Assembly: GCF_000417875.1 (NCBI RefSeq)
Contig: NW_006920889.1
Coordinates: 216,780 to 280,779, forward strand
Length of the DNA: 64,000 nt
Direction: 5' to 3'
From: Pseudozyma flocculosa PF-1
Taxonomy: Eukaryota; Basidiomycota; Ustilaginomycetes; Ustilaginales; Ustilaginaceae
Below the pieces are notes generated by a model. The model was not told the DNA's origin, made no database searches, and saw nothing but the letters and a program-made list of their open reading frames with translations. Positions 11,270 through 23,950 of the stretch are shown here, one piece after another (within the stretch, counting starts at the first letter, position 1; each line of letters starts with the position of its first letter). The position numbers and the translations under genes are program-made.

Positions 11270-14200
11270 ATGCTGCACGGCTTCGACTTCCTCCGGCAGC
11301 AGTACTCCCAGCTGGCCAAGCCGGGCTCGGGACAGCAGACCGTCGCAGCCACCGTCCAGACGCTGGCCGACCGTCTGACAAAGGCAGAAGAGACCCAGTC
11401 GCCCCTCGAAGATCGCCGCGCCGCCGTCCTCGCCCTCAAGGGACTCAGCCGCGACCACACCCGCCTCGTCGGCGAAAAGGGCCTTCCAGCCCTACTCGTC
11501 AGCCTCGAGCGCGATGCCAAGGACGAGGAGCTCGCCCGGGCGCTCATCGAGTGCTGCATCACCCTCTGCGAAGTCCCGCCGGCCGGCAGCGAACCTCAGC
11601 GCCGCCCGGGAGCCAAGAGGAAGCAGTACGAGGCAGGACCGCCAGCCGGCCTGCTCAACACCGATATCTTCCTTTCCGAGCCCGGTCCGCTCCATGCCCT
11701 GCTGCCACTGCTCGCTCCCAACCGCGCCTTCTACACTCGCTTCGCCTCGCTCCAGCTGCTCGGCTCGTTGCTCCGGAACCGCCCCTCGAGGGTGCAGGAC
11801 CATGTCCTGGTGGCACCCGGCGGCTGCGGTGCTGTCCTCGAGTGCCTCGCAGAGGGCGCCGGCTCCTCGGCCGAGATTGTGCGCAACGAGGCGCTCCTCC
11901 TGCTCCCGCACCTCGTCCACGGCAACGCCGACATCCAGAAGCTCGTCGCCTTCGAGGGCGTCTTTGAGAAGCTGCTCGACGTCTGCGCCGTCGAGGGTCG
12001 CATCGAGGGCGGCGTCATCGTCCAAGACGCCCTCGAGGGTCTCGAGGCGCTGCTGCGCTACAACGTCTCAAACCAGAACTACTTCCGCGAGACCCTGTCG
12101 ATCCCCATGCTGGCGCCGTTGCTCTTCTACCCTCCACCGCCCAGCCAAGATGGCGGCGCGTTTGCCGAGCAGGAGCACGCCCGGCAGCTCGAGGCGTTCT
12201 CGTTTCAGGAGTGGGACCAGCAGAAGCTGCTCAACGCCAGGCTGGTCGTGGGCATCGTCGGCATGCTCGTCGGCGGTCAGGGCGAAGGCAGGAAGTCCAA
12301 CCAGGCCGCCCTGCTCCAGTGCGGCGTCACAAAGTGCCTTGCGGAGCTGGCGCTCGCCTCGACGGCACCTGCGAGTCTCAAAGCTCAGTCGCTCCACGTG
12401 CTGGCCTCGCTGCTGCGGGCATCTCGCGTCAACCAGGACCAGCTCTCCACGCTCCACGTCTTCCCCATCCAGATGATCCTGGAGGAGGCGGACGGCGCAG
12501 GCGTCGCAGCAGGTGACGCGCACGACCAGCCCGGCGGCTCGGCGTCGGCGTCCGGTCGTCCCTCGGGCGACTATGCGCAGCAGCAGCAGCAGCAGCAAAT
12601 GGCGGAACCGTCCTACACGCGGCTGCCTGCACGTCCCGCAGTGGCGGCCCTGATCGGAACTGCCGTCAATGGCGCCGGCACCAAGGGAGGTCTTGGCCTG
12701 CGAGCGGCGGCCTTGGCGTGCTTCGAGGCGTACGTGGCCGACAATCTCGATGCGCGCCTCGGCATCCTCAGCACCATGGCCTCGCCGCCAGATGACAACC
12801 CCAACCAGCAGAACGACGCAGACCGACCGTACAGCGCCGGCAGCGTGCTGGTCGAAGGTCTGGTGCAGAATCCAGCCACCGAGGCCGCGGCGCGAGGCAG
12901 CGACGCCTACAAGTACCTCATCTCGTCGATGCTCTTTTCCCACGTTGTGCGCGGCAGCGAGACGGCCAAAAAGGTGGCTCGACAGATTGCCGTCACCCCC
13001 GAAGGCCAGGTGATCAAGCGCCTTCGAAAGGAGGACGAAGATGGAGGCGGCGGCGACGACGACGACGAAGACGACGACCAGGCTTCGTTGATCCAGGTCG
13101 TCGTCGGCAATCTGACGATGGCCGAGCGCGAGCTGGCCGACGCGGTGCGGCGGGAGCGAGCTGGCACGCTTGCATCGACGTCGTCGAACGGTTTCTCGGC
13201 GGCCGACTGGACCCGCATCATGACGGGCTACCTCGTCGTCCTCTCCGTCTGGCTGTTCGAGTCTCCGCTGAGCGTGCGCGACTTCCTGTCCGAGTCGGCG
13301 ACGCTGCAGGCGCTGATTCAGCCTGTGGCGCAGTCGTCGGGCGTTGACCCGCTCGTCCAGGCGCTGGCCGCCTTCCTCCTCGGAGTGGCATACGAGTTCG
13401 ACACGAACCCGGGCAACGTCGCCGTGACGCGCGCCACGATGCAGCCCATCCTCCTCTCGCGGATCGGAGCCGACAACTTCGCCGTACGCCTCGAGCGGCT
13501 CAAGGACGATGCCCGCTTCGCCGACGTCAGCCCGGACGGCCTCGAAAAGCTAGCAAGGCTGGAAGAGGAGCGCGAGTTCAACGAGTTCCGCGCCCGCGAG
13601 AGGGAGGAGGCCCGTCTGGCCGCCGCTGCTGCCGCTTCGGCTGCCGCCGTTGGGGCTGAGGGGGCTGCGCAGGGTGCGGGGCAGGAGACGGGCGACGCGT
13701 CTGCCCGAGCGGGCGACAAAAAGCGGAGCGGCGACGACGACGAGGACGAGGAGGCAGCGAGGGACCGCGAGCTGGAGCTGAGCGGCATGGGCCACCTCAG
13801 CCGGAGGAGAAAGATGGGCCTCTGGTTCGACTGGGCCTTTGTCGAGTTCTGGCGGGCCAATTCTGGTGAGTCACGATGGGGCGGCTGCAGTTCTGGTCTG
13901 CTCGGTTGTGCCGATGCTGACGATGCGCTCGCCTTTTCCACGCCCTGTTGCAGTCATGATCCAAAAGACGATCCTGGTCGACCCGGCCTCGTCCTCGACG
14001 CAGCAGGCCTCGGCAACGACCGAGCTGCTGGATGCGCAGCGCCAACTCGACTCGGCTCGTGATACGATCGGCAAGCAGGGGCGCGAGCTCGAGGTGCTCG
14101 AAAAGAGGGTCGAGGAGCTCAGCCGGCTTCTGGACGAGGAGCGCAAGGCCGCCGCGGAGCGCATCGAGCAGCTGGAATCCGAATCGGCCCAGTCGGTGCC

Positions 14201-15098
14201 CCGGATGCAGCAGCTCCAGGACGAGGTCACGGCGATCCGGACCGAAGTGGAGTCGATCACTGCCGCCAAGGCCGAGGTCGAGGAAGAGGTCAAGAAGGTC
14301 AAGGCGGAGCTCGAGTCGGCCCGCGCCGAGATTGAGGCGAAGGTGTCCCACTTCCAACAGGAGATCGCCTCTGCTTCGGCAAAGGACGCTCAACGGGGCG
14401 ACGAGGCCGCCGCGGCCGCTGTGGCCGAGGCAAAGGCGGCGAGCGAGGCAGAGGTTGCGGAGTGGAGGAAGAAGCACGACGAGCTGGTCGAGCAGCTGCG
14501 GCAGGTCGAGGCCGCGAGCCAGGCGCGGGAGGAGGAGCGGGCGCGCTCGCTCGAGGCCAAGACGAGGGAGCACGACGAGGTCGTCGAGCGGCTGCAGCGT
14601 CTCGAGGCCAGCGCCAAGGCGGAGAAGGAGGAGCAGGAGCGGGTGCTGCACGCCAAGACCGAGGAGGTTGACTCGCTCACGGCGCAGCTGTCGACGGTGA
14701 CGCAGGAGCGGTCCGAGATCCAGGTGCGGGTCGAGGAACAGGCGAGCCGGATCGAGAGCCTCTCTTCGGACCTCAAGACCAAGCAGGACGAAGTCGAGTC
14801 CCTCAAATCCTCTGCTGCTGCTGCTGCTGCAGCGGCGGGGTCGGGCAGCGGCGACAAGAAGAGCAAGGGAGCGACGGCGCAAGGCAAGAAGGAGGACGAG
14901 GAGATGAAGAGGCTCAGGGCGGAAAAGGAGGACCTGACAAAGGAAAACGAGGACCTCCTCGTCCTCCTCGAGGAGCTGAGCTCCAAGCGCAAAAAGGACA
15001 AGGCGAGGATGCGCGAAAAGGGCCTCGAGGTCAGCGAAGACGAGGACGACGACGACGACGACGATGATGATGATGCCGACGAGGGCGATGACGAGTAG
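11270..15098 (+). CDS. USO1: general vesicular transport factor Uso1/p115
   Basis: Golgi tether that captures ER-derived COPII vesicles, acting with Rab1/Ypt1 and SNAREs. Two exons, 11270..13865 and 13954..15098, are joined over an 88-base intron (GTGAGT donor, GCAG acceptor), giving 1246 residues. The ATG at 11270 opens MLHGFDFLRQQY. The globular armadillo-type head covers about residues 1-700 and includes the family phrases ALKGLSRDH, RNEALLLLPHLVHGN and YNVSNQNYFRETL; a short polyglutamine run (seven Q) sits near residue 440. Exon 2 is a long coiled coil (roughly residues 880-1170) rich in Glu, Lys and Ala, followed by a strongly acidic tail of Asp and Glu, which matches the acidic C-terminus of p115. 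Domain order and length fit the family; the animal protein is a little shorter and yeast Uso1 is longer. Confidence 0.93.
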
Positions 15099-15533
15099 CG
15101 AGGTACGGCATGCGCGCTCGCTGGCCACCCTTGTAGCCCAATCGGAAACGACGGCTGTGCCTTCACCCGCCTTGCAGGCTGTGATGCGATCGCCGTGGTG
15201 CTCTGGCAATGGCCAGCATCGAGATCAGGACCGGGGGGAAAAAGGGGAAGCAGGCGAGTTCGATGTGATCTGGCTGCTGGTTCAGCATGTCGAATGCCCA
15301 GAACGGGAAAGAGTATGGCTACATGTGTAGGTTGCGACGATGTGCAGGCGCGGGCAGGTAGGCAGAAGGAAGAGCATGGCGAGGAAGCGGGTGGGTGACA
15401 AGTGACGGGTGACGGCAGACGGCAGACGGCAGACGGGAACGGCATGGCGAGAGCACGGCAGCGGCGGCGACCGCACTGCGCAGAGATGACCGGCAGGTCA
15501 GGCAGGAGGCTGACGGGCATCCTCGCTGCCAGC
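15099..15533. other. convergent spacer between USO1 and the bZIP gene
   Basis: This is the 3' junction of two genes that face each other. A short tandem GACGGCAGAC repeat lies near 15410-15435. Nothing else was recognised. Confidence 0.4.
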
Positions 15534-15793
15534 CTAGATCAACGACCACGGAGCCGCTCCGCCGCCAGGTACTGTCTCCTTTTTCTTGATCTGGGCAAAC
15601 GCAGCCGCTGCAGCGACGGCAGCGACGGCCGAGGATCCGAGCAGATTCGTGTTGGACGGATCGTGCTGAGGCGGCGGCGGCGGCAGCGACGATGACATTG
15701 GTGCGGGAGCCTCGTCGGTCATTTCGGTGTCGACCATGATCGCGGTCGGTCGCGTCTGCTGCAGCTGTTGCGACTTGGTCTGCTGCGACTTGC

Positions 15794-15847
<54 letters not shown>

Positions 15848-18246
15848 GCTGCTGAGGCGACAGGTGCGAATCGACGTCAAAGCCGAGGCTGAGATCCGTG
15901 TCCGAAAGGTGGGACGAAGGCTGGGTGGCGGCAACACGCTCGTCCTCGGTCTCGTCTTCATCATCGTCGCCCGCTGGCTTAATGAGCGAGTAGCGCGAGG
16001 CCGGCTCCACGGGTCCGAGCACTTGACCCAGCGAGAAGCCGCTGCGACACGGGGATGCAATCAGGCGGCACGAAGGGAAAGCGTATAGCAGTGAACGTCA
16101 GTAGGGCGGTTCGCCAACACAATCTAGTCTAGCCTCGGTTCGCGACCACCACTCACCTGTTGAGCTCGCCGCTGGTTCTGCTGATGCCGAGCTTGGCCAG
16201 GTCGTTGGCAGGCATGCCGAGAAGCGCGATGCTGAAGAGGATCACCATCAAGGCCATGCTGCTCGCCGACCTGCGAGGGTTTGCCAGCTGGCCGAGGGTG
16301 TGGTGATGCTGGTCGCCTGCGCTGCCAGAGCCACGGTGTGTCGCGTCGCTAGACGTGGAGAGCGACGATGGAGAAGACGGAATGGATGGCGTGGTAGCCG
16401 CAGACGCTCCCGACCGTGCGTTGCGGTAGAGCAGGCCCAGCCCGAACCTGGGAGTGCCGATCCGCGGCAGCTGCGACCGCTTGCTCTTGCGCGCCGCCTC
16501 CGAGAAGCTCTCGATGGTGGGCGTGACGGCAAAGTTGAAGGATGTCTCTGCGTCCTCCTCCTTGATCCTGGTGCTGCCGGCGAGGCTGGCCGAGGGCTCC
16601 GAGGCCGCTTGCGACGAGGGGACGTTGACGTCGGGCGCAAGGCCTGGGGCAATCGTGAGCAGAGGCCCATGCGGCTGAGCATCGCGGAAGGGCGCAACGG
16701 GCAGCGTCTCGGGGCCGGACTGCCAGAACGTCGGTGCGTCGGCGGCGGCACCTGCCGGTGTCTGGGCCGGGGGAGAAGCGCTGGGCCTAGCCTGCTTGAG
16801 CGCCTCGAGCTCGAACATGAGGTTCTGCTCCCGCTGGCGGGATGCGGCGAGGTCGGCCTTGAGCTTGTCGATGGCGTCCGCCTGCCACGGTCGGGAGACG
16901 TTGGCACCATCTTGCTGCTGGGCGTCGCCGCATCCGCCATCGGGCTCGGCGCTGTCGCGGCTCGGCGCCAGCAGCGCATCGTCGGCGGTGGGAGCGATGC
17001 TAGCGCCCTGCTTGGCGATGACCTGTTCGAGACAGATGATGGCCATGGGGTCCTCGGGCGAGAGCAGGGAGGGCAGCACTGTCTGGCCGAGCCTTTCGAT
17101 CCCCGCATTGTGTCCCGCGATGACCTCCCACATGCGCCAAGCCATAATCGACATGGCCTTGCACTTGACCTCGAGCTCCTCGAACTGCTCGCGCTTCCTC
17201 TGGCGAGAGAGAAATGCGGCGGCGCGGTTCTTGACCAGTCTGGCCTCCCGCTTGGTGAGGCCCGAGGTGTCTGGGTGGACAAACAGGCTGGAGTGCTTGG
17301 CGGTCGTGTCGATGACGGGGAACGGATTACCCGCCTCGGTAAACTGCGAGGCCGAGGGGGGAGGTCGCCTCTGGCTCGACTTCTTCGTCGACTTGTCCTG
17401 CGAGTATGAGCCTTCGGCTCCCATCGCAGATTCGGCGTGCTCGCTTTCGCGGGTGCCGGCCGCGCTCGGAGCGGCATCGCCCGCTTTTGCGACCTTCTTT
17501 TTGCCGCCCTTCTTTGGCGAAGGTCCTTTGGCCATTGCAGCCTCCGATGCGGCATCTGCAGACACAGACGCCACGGCCGCTACCGCCTGAGAGTCGATCA
17601 CCGAGAGCTTCCGCTTCTTCTCAAACGGCGGGCTGGCGACCATCTCGTTGGGAAGCGTCACATCGGGCTGCGTCGGCGTCGAAAATGGCTGGTTGAGGAA
17701 GGCCAACGACGTCGAGAGGGCGTTGCAGTCGTCTTCGCTCTTGATCTGGACATTCTGAGCGAAGGGGAACGGCGCGGCTTGCAGCGGCGGCGGCGGCACG
17801 TTGTCCAGGGCAAGCGAGCCGATCGACTGTGCGAGGCCAGCTCCTTCGGTAATCGAGCGCCACATTTCGGCGCTCTGCTGCGGCGTGAACGACTGGAAGG
17901 GGTGACCATTGATCCCGTCGAAACGTGGCTGGAAGATGTCAGGGTTGAACGACGCACTCGCAGCCATCGCGGTGGGGCCAAAGGCCTGGCGTGCGAAGTC
18001 CGCCGCACCGAAGCCATGCAGCTGATCGTTCAGTTGCGCAGACGAAGCGCCGTTCGACGTCGGGGCCACGGGGTCGTTCGAGTCGGACTGCATGGAGCGA
18101 GGAGAGTGGAATGTGGACGGCGAGTCGATGGCATCGGCATTGCGGAAGAGATCGTCGACTTTTTCGGCCGAACCGCCAAGGAGAAACTCGTGGTTGAGGA
18201 AGCTGTCGAAGTCCGAAGAGCCGTCGAGGAGGTTGAGGCCGTCCAT
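15534..18246 (-). CDS. bZIP transcription factor with predicted membrane segment
   Basis: Two exons, 18246..16157 and 16041..15534, separated by a 115-base intron, give 865 residues. The basic region KREARLVKNRAAAFLSRQRK begins near residue 328 and has the N-x-x-A-A/S core that contacts DNA; the following zipper heptads are short and irregular. Near residues 663-679 a hydrophobic stretch (MALMVILFSIALLGM) follows a basic, Ser-rich segment and could span a membrane. Exon 2 adds an acidic Asp/Glu patch, a run of about 18 Gln near residue 765, and an Ala-rich end. The layout, bZIP then one membrane segment then a C-terminal domain, resembles ATF6/CREB3-type ER-anchored factors, but orthology is not shown. 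The intron donor CAG|GTGAGT contains an in-frame stop, so a retained intron would give a 697-residue form without the Gln tail. The start is the ATG of MDGLNLLDGSSD. Confidence 0.8.
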
Positions 18247-21200
18247 GTTGGTGAGGAGACTTTGCGTTGTTGGACAAGGTCGAGTCCAGGCGCGTTCGGA
18301 AAGGAGCGTTGTGCGTGTGGCGGCAAACGAAAAAGGAGTGCTCCAGGCAACTGGCGCGCGAGGCAAGGAGATCGGTCGGTTATAACTGAAGAGAGAGAGA
18401 GGGAGAGAGAGGGGTCGATGAAGCATGCGGCAGAGGTCAGCGGGGACGCTGCGCAGGCGGTGGGACCAAACGGGGAGCTCATCTCGGAGCGACGGCGCGC
18501 GATAACTTGGGGCGGCGGGAACCCGTGCCGGCCTACGGCCCCAGCCCAATCCGGTAAGGTTGCGAGGGTATCGCGGGGCCTCGTCCGAGGGTTGACCAGT
18601 CAGTCACTCACCTCCTGCGATGTCTCGAAGCGGAAAGGAATTGACGAGCTACGTTGCACTGGCAACGTGAGCTTGGAAGGGCGGAAGGCGAGGTCAACTC
18701 GACCGACAGGAGGTGTCGCACCGGGCAATGACGCGGCTTGGTCCGAGGCCGTGGCTGTGTAGGCCGAGCGCGAGTCGACGTGCTGCAGTGAGAGAGCAAA
18801 GGGCGACAAGGCTGTCGCAAAGAAGGGACCCGTAGAGAAAAGCGAAGAAAGCAGCGTGAGCTTGACTGTGGAGCGGCTGGAAAGGGAGAAGTGGACGGGA
18901 CGATCGCTTCGAGCTTCCTTGATATGTAGGTATGTGTCCCGTCACAACGGCCGCCCGACAGAACGCTACTACTCACGTATGAGGTGGGGCCAAGAAGGCG
19001 GCGTCGGTGACGACGGGATGTGGGTCGACAGTCTTCGTCGAGAGGGGTGGGCGGGAAAGGTTCCGAAGGGCGCGAGGTCAGTTGGTGGCTGGGACGACGA
19101 TTGGTGTGGGCGCGAATGGAAGAAGCAATGGCCCTCGCTCGGCGCCTGGGCGGAGCAAGGTCCGCTCTTATTCAGGAAGCGACGGGTCACATTGTGGCCG
19201 AAGCGCTCCCGATGCGGTCCGAGAGGCAGCGCAAAGGCGCTAGCCAGAAGAGCGATGGGCCCAATAATGTCTGGCGGCGCCTGACTGCGGTAGCACAGGT
19301 GCAGGCCCGAGCCAACGCTCGGTTCGACGCCTCTACTCTTGGCTACTAGGGGCGTAGCTCAAGCGCCAAATCTGGCCAAGATGCTCAAACTCACCGATCG
19401 AGCTGTTCGACGTGGAACGGCGAGCGGCGAGGAGGCAACAGGCCAATATCGAAGCGGTTGTTGAAGGACTGTGCGACCGTGACGTTGCCACTGCGTTGCT
19501 GCGTCGAGCGAGAGGGTGGCTTGCTGGTCGGGCCGCCGTCGAAGGGCCGGAACGTCAGCGAGGTGTACGTGCTGCGCGAGATGCCGGTGTGTGAGGGCTG
19601 GGCGCCGAGGGATTGCAGGCAGCTGTGCAGGTCCGAGCGCTCGGCGAGTTGCTACGGCCTATCGATGCGGTGAGAGGTGTCAGACGGTGGCGCTGGGCGT
19701 GGGCTGAAGGTGACTGCAGGTGCTGTACTGCTGCCACTGCTGCTTGCTCGACTCGACCAACGTCGGTGCTGCAGATGGCCGTAAGCTGGGGGGCAGAAGG
19801 AGGCAGGCGCAGGGGTGGTGGCCTGCAGAACGACAGCGCAGAGGGCGGGAGTGGTTGTGATGCTACGCAGCCCCGGTCGTCGGTATCGAGGTGGCCGCCG
19901 ATGGGTGGGGCGGCGAGGTGGGTCTGTTTGAGGGTGGGCAAACTTGGGCCAAAGGGAACAAAGAAGAGGCGGGGCTGGTGCGGCGGGGCAAAAGTCCTGG
20001 CGTCGAGCAAGGGTCGGTGGTGCAAAGCGGTCCCGGCGGTCTGTGTGGCCGCGATGGTGGGTTCGTTGGTATTTGAAGCCAGAAGCAAGCAAGGAGGTGC
20101 GAGAGTAGTGAGTGTGCAAGAAGGGCGCGCGCGCTGCGTTTGCGGTAACGAGGTGGTAGCGTCGACTGGAATCCGACCCGTCCTGAGTGAGCCACAGGCT
20201 GCGACGTTGCGGGCGGCGAGGATGGAAGGGCAAAGGCCTAGTACTAGAGAGGGAATAGGGGTCGTTGACGGAGCGAGGGTGATGAAAAGAAAGGAGCGGA
20301 GAGCGAGGTGGGGGCGATGGCGTTGGATATGGGTGGGGGGGGGGGGGGGGCCGGGTCCTAAGGACCGAGCGTCGTTGACGGACGTCCTGGCCTGTCTGGC
20401 CTGGCCCTGCCTCGCCTCCCTGCCTCCCTGGAAGGCTGCCTTGCCTTGGCTGTCCGGCATCCTCGACGAGGCGCCGGCACCCCGCCCGCCCTGGCTGCCC
20501 GCCCGCGTCGAAGAGACCTACCGCGGCGACCAGCCAGCAGGCAGGCAGGCAAGCCCAGGGCAGGGCAGGCTAGGGCAGACCAGCCAGCCCAGGCTAGGCT
20601 CAAGGGGCCCAGCTGCATGAAGCATGCATGTGCTTCTGCAGAAGCCAAGCACGCACGACAGAGCGGCGCCAGGCCCACCGGCTGTCTTCCGGCGTCGAGC
20701 CTTGGCCGCCCGGGTGCGTGTAGGTACGTTGCCACCGCACCGTAGCCAACCGGCCGGCCTGGGCCATGAGGCAGTTAAGGTCCCTAGAACGCCCTCGCCG
20801 ACGCCCCCGTCCAATTGCCTGGCCTTGCCTGCCTGCTGCTTGGACCGCCTGCCTGCATGCTTCGACACGACCTACGTACGTGGTGAGGTACACCGGACGT
20901 CGACGTCGACGCCCCGCGTACTCGAAAAGCAAGCAAGGTGGCAGGCTGTGTGGAACTTCGGCCCTCGCCTCGGCGTCGGAGCAGGCGACTTTCTCCCCGT
21001 CTCATCGCACAGCTACCGTAGCGTCAGCCAGGATCAAAGCGTGGACAAATGAATCTACCTCTGCCATGGCCGTTGAGGCCCCTTTGATGGAGCGACGCCA
21101 GACGGCTCACCTGTCTGCATCGCCGAAGCGGGCCACGCCGGTACCCGGTCGACGAGGGGCAGCTTGACCTCATGCCAAAGACTTACAACTGGCTAGGCCG

Positions 21201-22919
21201 CTTCGATGCAGCCATGGCGACGATGGCACAAGGCGAAGAGGCGGCCAAGCCAAGGCCAGACGGCCACTCCCGACGGCTTGCCGGCCCCTGCGGCCCGCGA
21301 CGCGAACCCAACCAGCCAGGCAGGCAGGCTGGACCAGGTGGGTCAGGTAGTTGGGCTGCAGTACCGGGCCGCCGTCGCCCTCAGCATGATATGGCAGGCA
21401 GGCATACACCCCTGCCTGTCCGCCGTCAGCCCTGGCCCCTCCTCGGCGACGGGCAGCCCGTGTGGCGATGCGCTCCGCCCTAGCCTCGACCTCCTCCTGG
21501 CCCCAGCGAACCCAGCCTCGTGTGCGAGCTGCAAGGGCCCGGCGCTTTTTCCCTCTTCTCACCATCGGGCCACCTTGCTCTGATCGCGCCGCCCCTTTGT
21601 CGGATCCTACCTCTGGCTCGCACCCGCACCCTCGATCGAGCTCTCGACGCCCGGTCTTGCAATCCTTTGTTTCGACACCGAGTCAGCCTCTTCCCAGCAC
21701 AAGGAGCAAGACGTACGAGGCCATCGCAAGCAAGCCTTCTGTCTGTGTACATACGGTATCGCCCCGCCTCTCGTCTCCGCCCATGCCTCGGCAACGAGTT
21801 GAGGGGTTGCAAGCGAAATATAATGGAGCGCCCAGAGGAAAACGCCGGGCTGTTATTGGCCAGAAGCCGCCTTCGAGGCGCCAAAGCCCTAAGGAGCACC
21901 CTCTTCCGCCGCATCTCTTGGTCCTCGCCTGAGCCTAATTCACATCTTCTTCTCGACAGAAGAAGAGATAGATAGAGCAGACAGAGGCCCGGCCCGTCGC
22001 CACGCTTGCCGCCTCATCTAGAGCTGGCGGTACGGGTACCGTACGCACGGTAGCGACAGCACGCCATCGCACCGCCTCGTTCCGACGGTCAACTTGACGC
22101 CGTGGAGAGCAGCTGCCGGGCGTGCGGGCGGCAAACCTCTTTCTGCGAGCAGCCCGCAGAAGAAGGTGGGGAAAGGCCACCCATGGCTACATAGGGGCAG
22201 GTGGGTCGATGGGTGGCCGTGTTCCGATGCAGGCCAACTCCAAGCCGGCAATCCGCACGTTCTCGTCGTCGTCTTGGTCCGCCAGCCAGCCAGCCGGGGC
22301 CGCTGCCGTGCCGTACGTGCGGTACGTCCTGTACGATACGGTGCGTCTCGACGCCGCCCACCGTTTCCACCGCGGGGAGCAGCGTACGCGCACACGTCTG
22401 TCGATCGACGTCGAAGGTCGAAGAAGCCAAAGTCGATGACTGGCATGCCGATCGCAGTCGATGCTGGTCTTGCTGCTGCCGCTGGTGGCGATGCCGATAC
22501 CGGTAGCCACGCCGAGGGCCAGCGCCACAGACCCCGGAACCCTCTTTTGAGCGTCCGGCATCTCCTTGCAGCTGTCTGGCTTCCCGGTCAGGGGCCAAAG
22601 GCGCGGCGAGCATGGCACCGCCAGGCACGACCGCGCTTGGCACTGAATCGGGGCCGACACGGCACAGGATAAAGCTCAACATCGGGCCATCACCTCGTGG
22701 TGGCGTCGTCGCAGCAGCCACATTGTCGACTCCGACAGCACCTCGATCTCCTCCATGGCACAGAGCGGCAGGCTCGTCCCCCACAGGCTTCACACGTCGT
22801 CAGCAACGGTTCCATTATTGATCTTCGACCTCGCAACCCTTCTGCGACGTCCCAGCGTCGTCCAACGACGGATTGTTCTGCGTTGCATTGATGTCGGCTG
22901 TACAAGGGGCAGAGCAGGA
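18247..22919. other. 4.7-kb intergenic region upstream of the bZIP gene
   Basis: No gene could be supported. Long open frames here (for example 19613-20620 on the plus strand and 19555-20460 on the minus strand) overlap on both strands, lack domains and reflect GC bias. A TTATAA sequence at 18380-18385 lies about 135 bases upstream of the bZIP ATG and is a candidate TATA element. A run of 16 G occupies 20335-20350. Between 20380 and 20600, and again near 21310-21350, CAGGC/GGCCTGG words are dense. Confidence 0.45.
20335..20350. repeat. homopolymer run of 16 G
   Basis: An uninterrupted G16 tract, the longest homopolymer in the window. Its length may be an assembly estimate. It is not in a gene. 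Confidence 0.9.
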
Positions 22920-23473
22920 TCAGAGCTCGTCCTTGCGAGCAGCCGCCTTGGCAGCGTCGGCCCGCGGGCCCAGAATGTCGAGGAGCTCGACTGGGTCGAA
23001 AGAAAAGGGGGCAGAAGCGGGACAAGGCGACCATCAGTCCAACCGCCACCGGTCTGCCTCGCCACGACATAGCTGCGCGGGCCCCGCAGGCACTCACCGT
23101 CAAAGACGAGCGCCGCGTTGGGAGGAATGACACCTCCCGCGCCTCGCGAGCCGTACCCGAGCTCGGGGGGGATCTGGAGCTTGCGCTTCTCGCCGATGCA
23201 CATGTCGGTCAGGCCGCGGTCCCAGCCGCGGATGACCTGGCCGGTGCCCAGGGTGAACTCGAACGGCTGGTTGCGGTCGAGCGACGAGTCAAACTTGGTC
23301 TTGTCCCACAGCGTTCCCGTGTAGTGCATGCTGAGGCGGTCGCCGTTTTGCGACTTGATGGGGCAGTCCGTAGGGCGGTGCTTGACGCCCACCTGGAGCT
23401 CCGTCGGCGGCTCCTTTGCGAGCACGGCGGCGGCAGAGGCAAAGAGGACGGCGAGCGTGGCTGCGACCTTCAT
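22920..23473 (-). CDS. FPR2: ER-lumenal FKBP-type peptidyl-prolyl isomerase (FKBP2-like)
   Basis: Prolyl cis-trans isomerase that assists folding in the endoplasmic reticulum and is the target family of FK506. Two exons, 23473..23098 and 22990..22920, with a 107-base intron, give 148 residues. Residues 1-19 are a hydrophobic signal peptide ending at VLA. The single FKBP domain follows, with [52 protein letters not shown] and [10 protein letters not shown], which contain the usual active-site aromatic and hydrophobic residues. The second exon encodes VELLDI and ends exactly in KDEL, an ER-retrieval signal, so residence in the ER is well supported by both ends of the protein. The length equals that of FKBP2 proteins. 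The 477-base spacer to CWC15 is a shared promoter. Confidence 0.95.
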
Positions 23474-23950
23474 CGTGGCGGGGGGATATGTTTTGTGTGG
23501 CGTAAGGTGCGTGGAGGGTTGCGGCGAGGCGCTGATGGTGTCGGCGGTGAGAGGGTGGCCCGGAGCAGCAGCAGCCCATACCTCTCACCTGCGAACCAGC
23601 TCAGACGAGGCTGACGTGGAGCCGGCTGGGCTCCCTTTGGCGCGCCCCCAGCCTCTTGCCGGTTCTTCGTGCAGCGTGGCTGGCCTGAAGGCCAAGCCCT
23701 GCGGTCGAGCCAGCCTTGAGCGGGGCCAGCTTCACTCGGCCGGTTGAAAGAGGGCTGGCTTGGCCCGCCGCGACTCTTGCAGAACCCTGGCGGCCACCTC
23801 TCCTCCCCTCTGCCACCATCCACCCTCCAGTCTTTCGCTCGCGACTCTCCCTCACCCGACCGCATCGACGCAGCACCCGCAGCATCCCCATCGAGGACCC
23901 AGCTCTCCCTCCGGCTCAGTTCGCTCTTCACCCGCCGCCTCGCCGCCACC
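23474..23950. promoter_or_regulatory. divergent promoter between FPR2 and CWC15
   Basis: This short spacer separates two outward-facing genes and must contain both start regions. The CWC15 side (23780-23950) is pyrimidine-rich. No TATA box was seen. Confidence 0.5.

Noticed and set aside
13797..15209. A 470-codon frame antisense to USO1 exon 2
   Set aside because: It mirrors the Glu/Lys-rich coiled coil as Leu/Val-rich sequence and crosses beyond the gene without any motif.
19555..20620. Overlapping 300-335-codon frames on both strands
   Set aside because: Both strands are open over the same DNA, neither has recognisable motifs, and the stretch includes the G16 run.
22187..22660. Small minus-strand frame with a hydrophobic segment (SVALALGVATGIGIATSG)
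   Set aside because: The rest of the frame is Arg/Ser-rich without conservation, and no convincing start or splice context was found.
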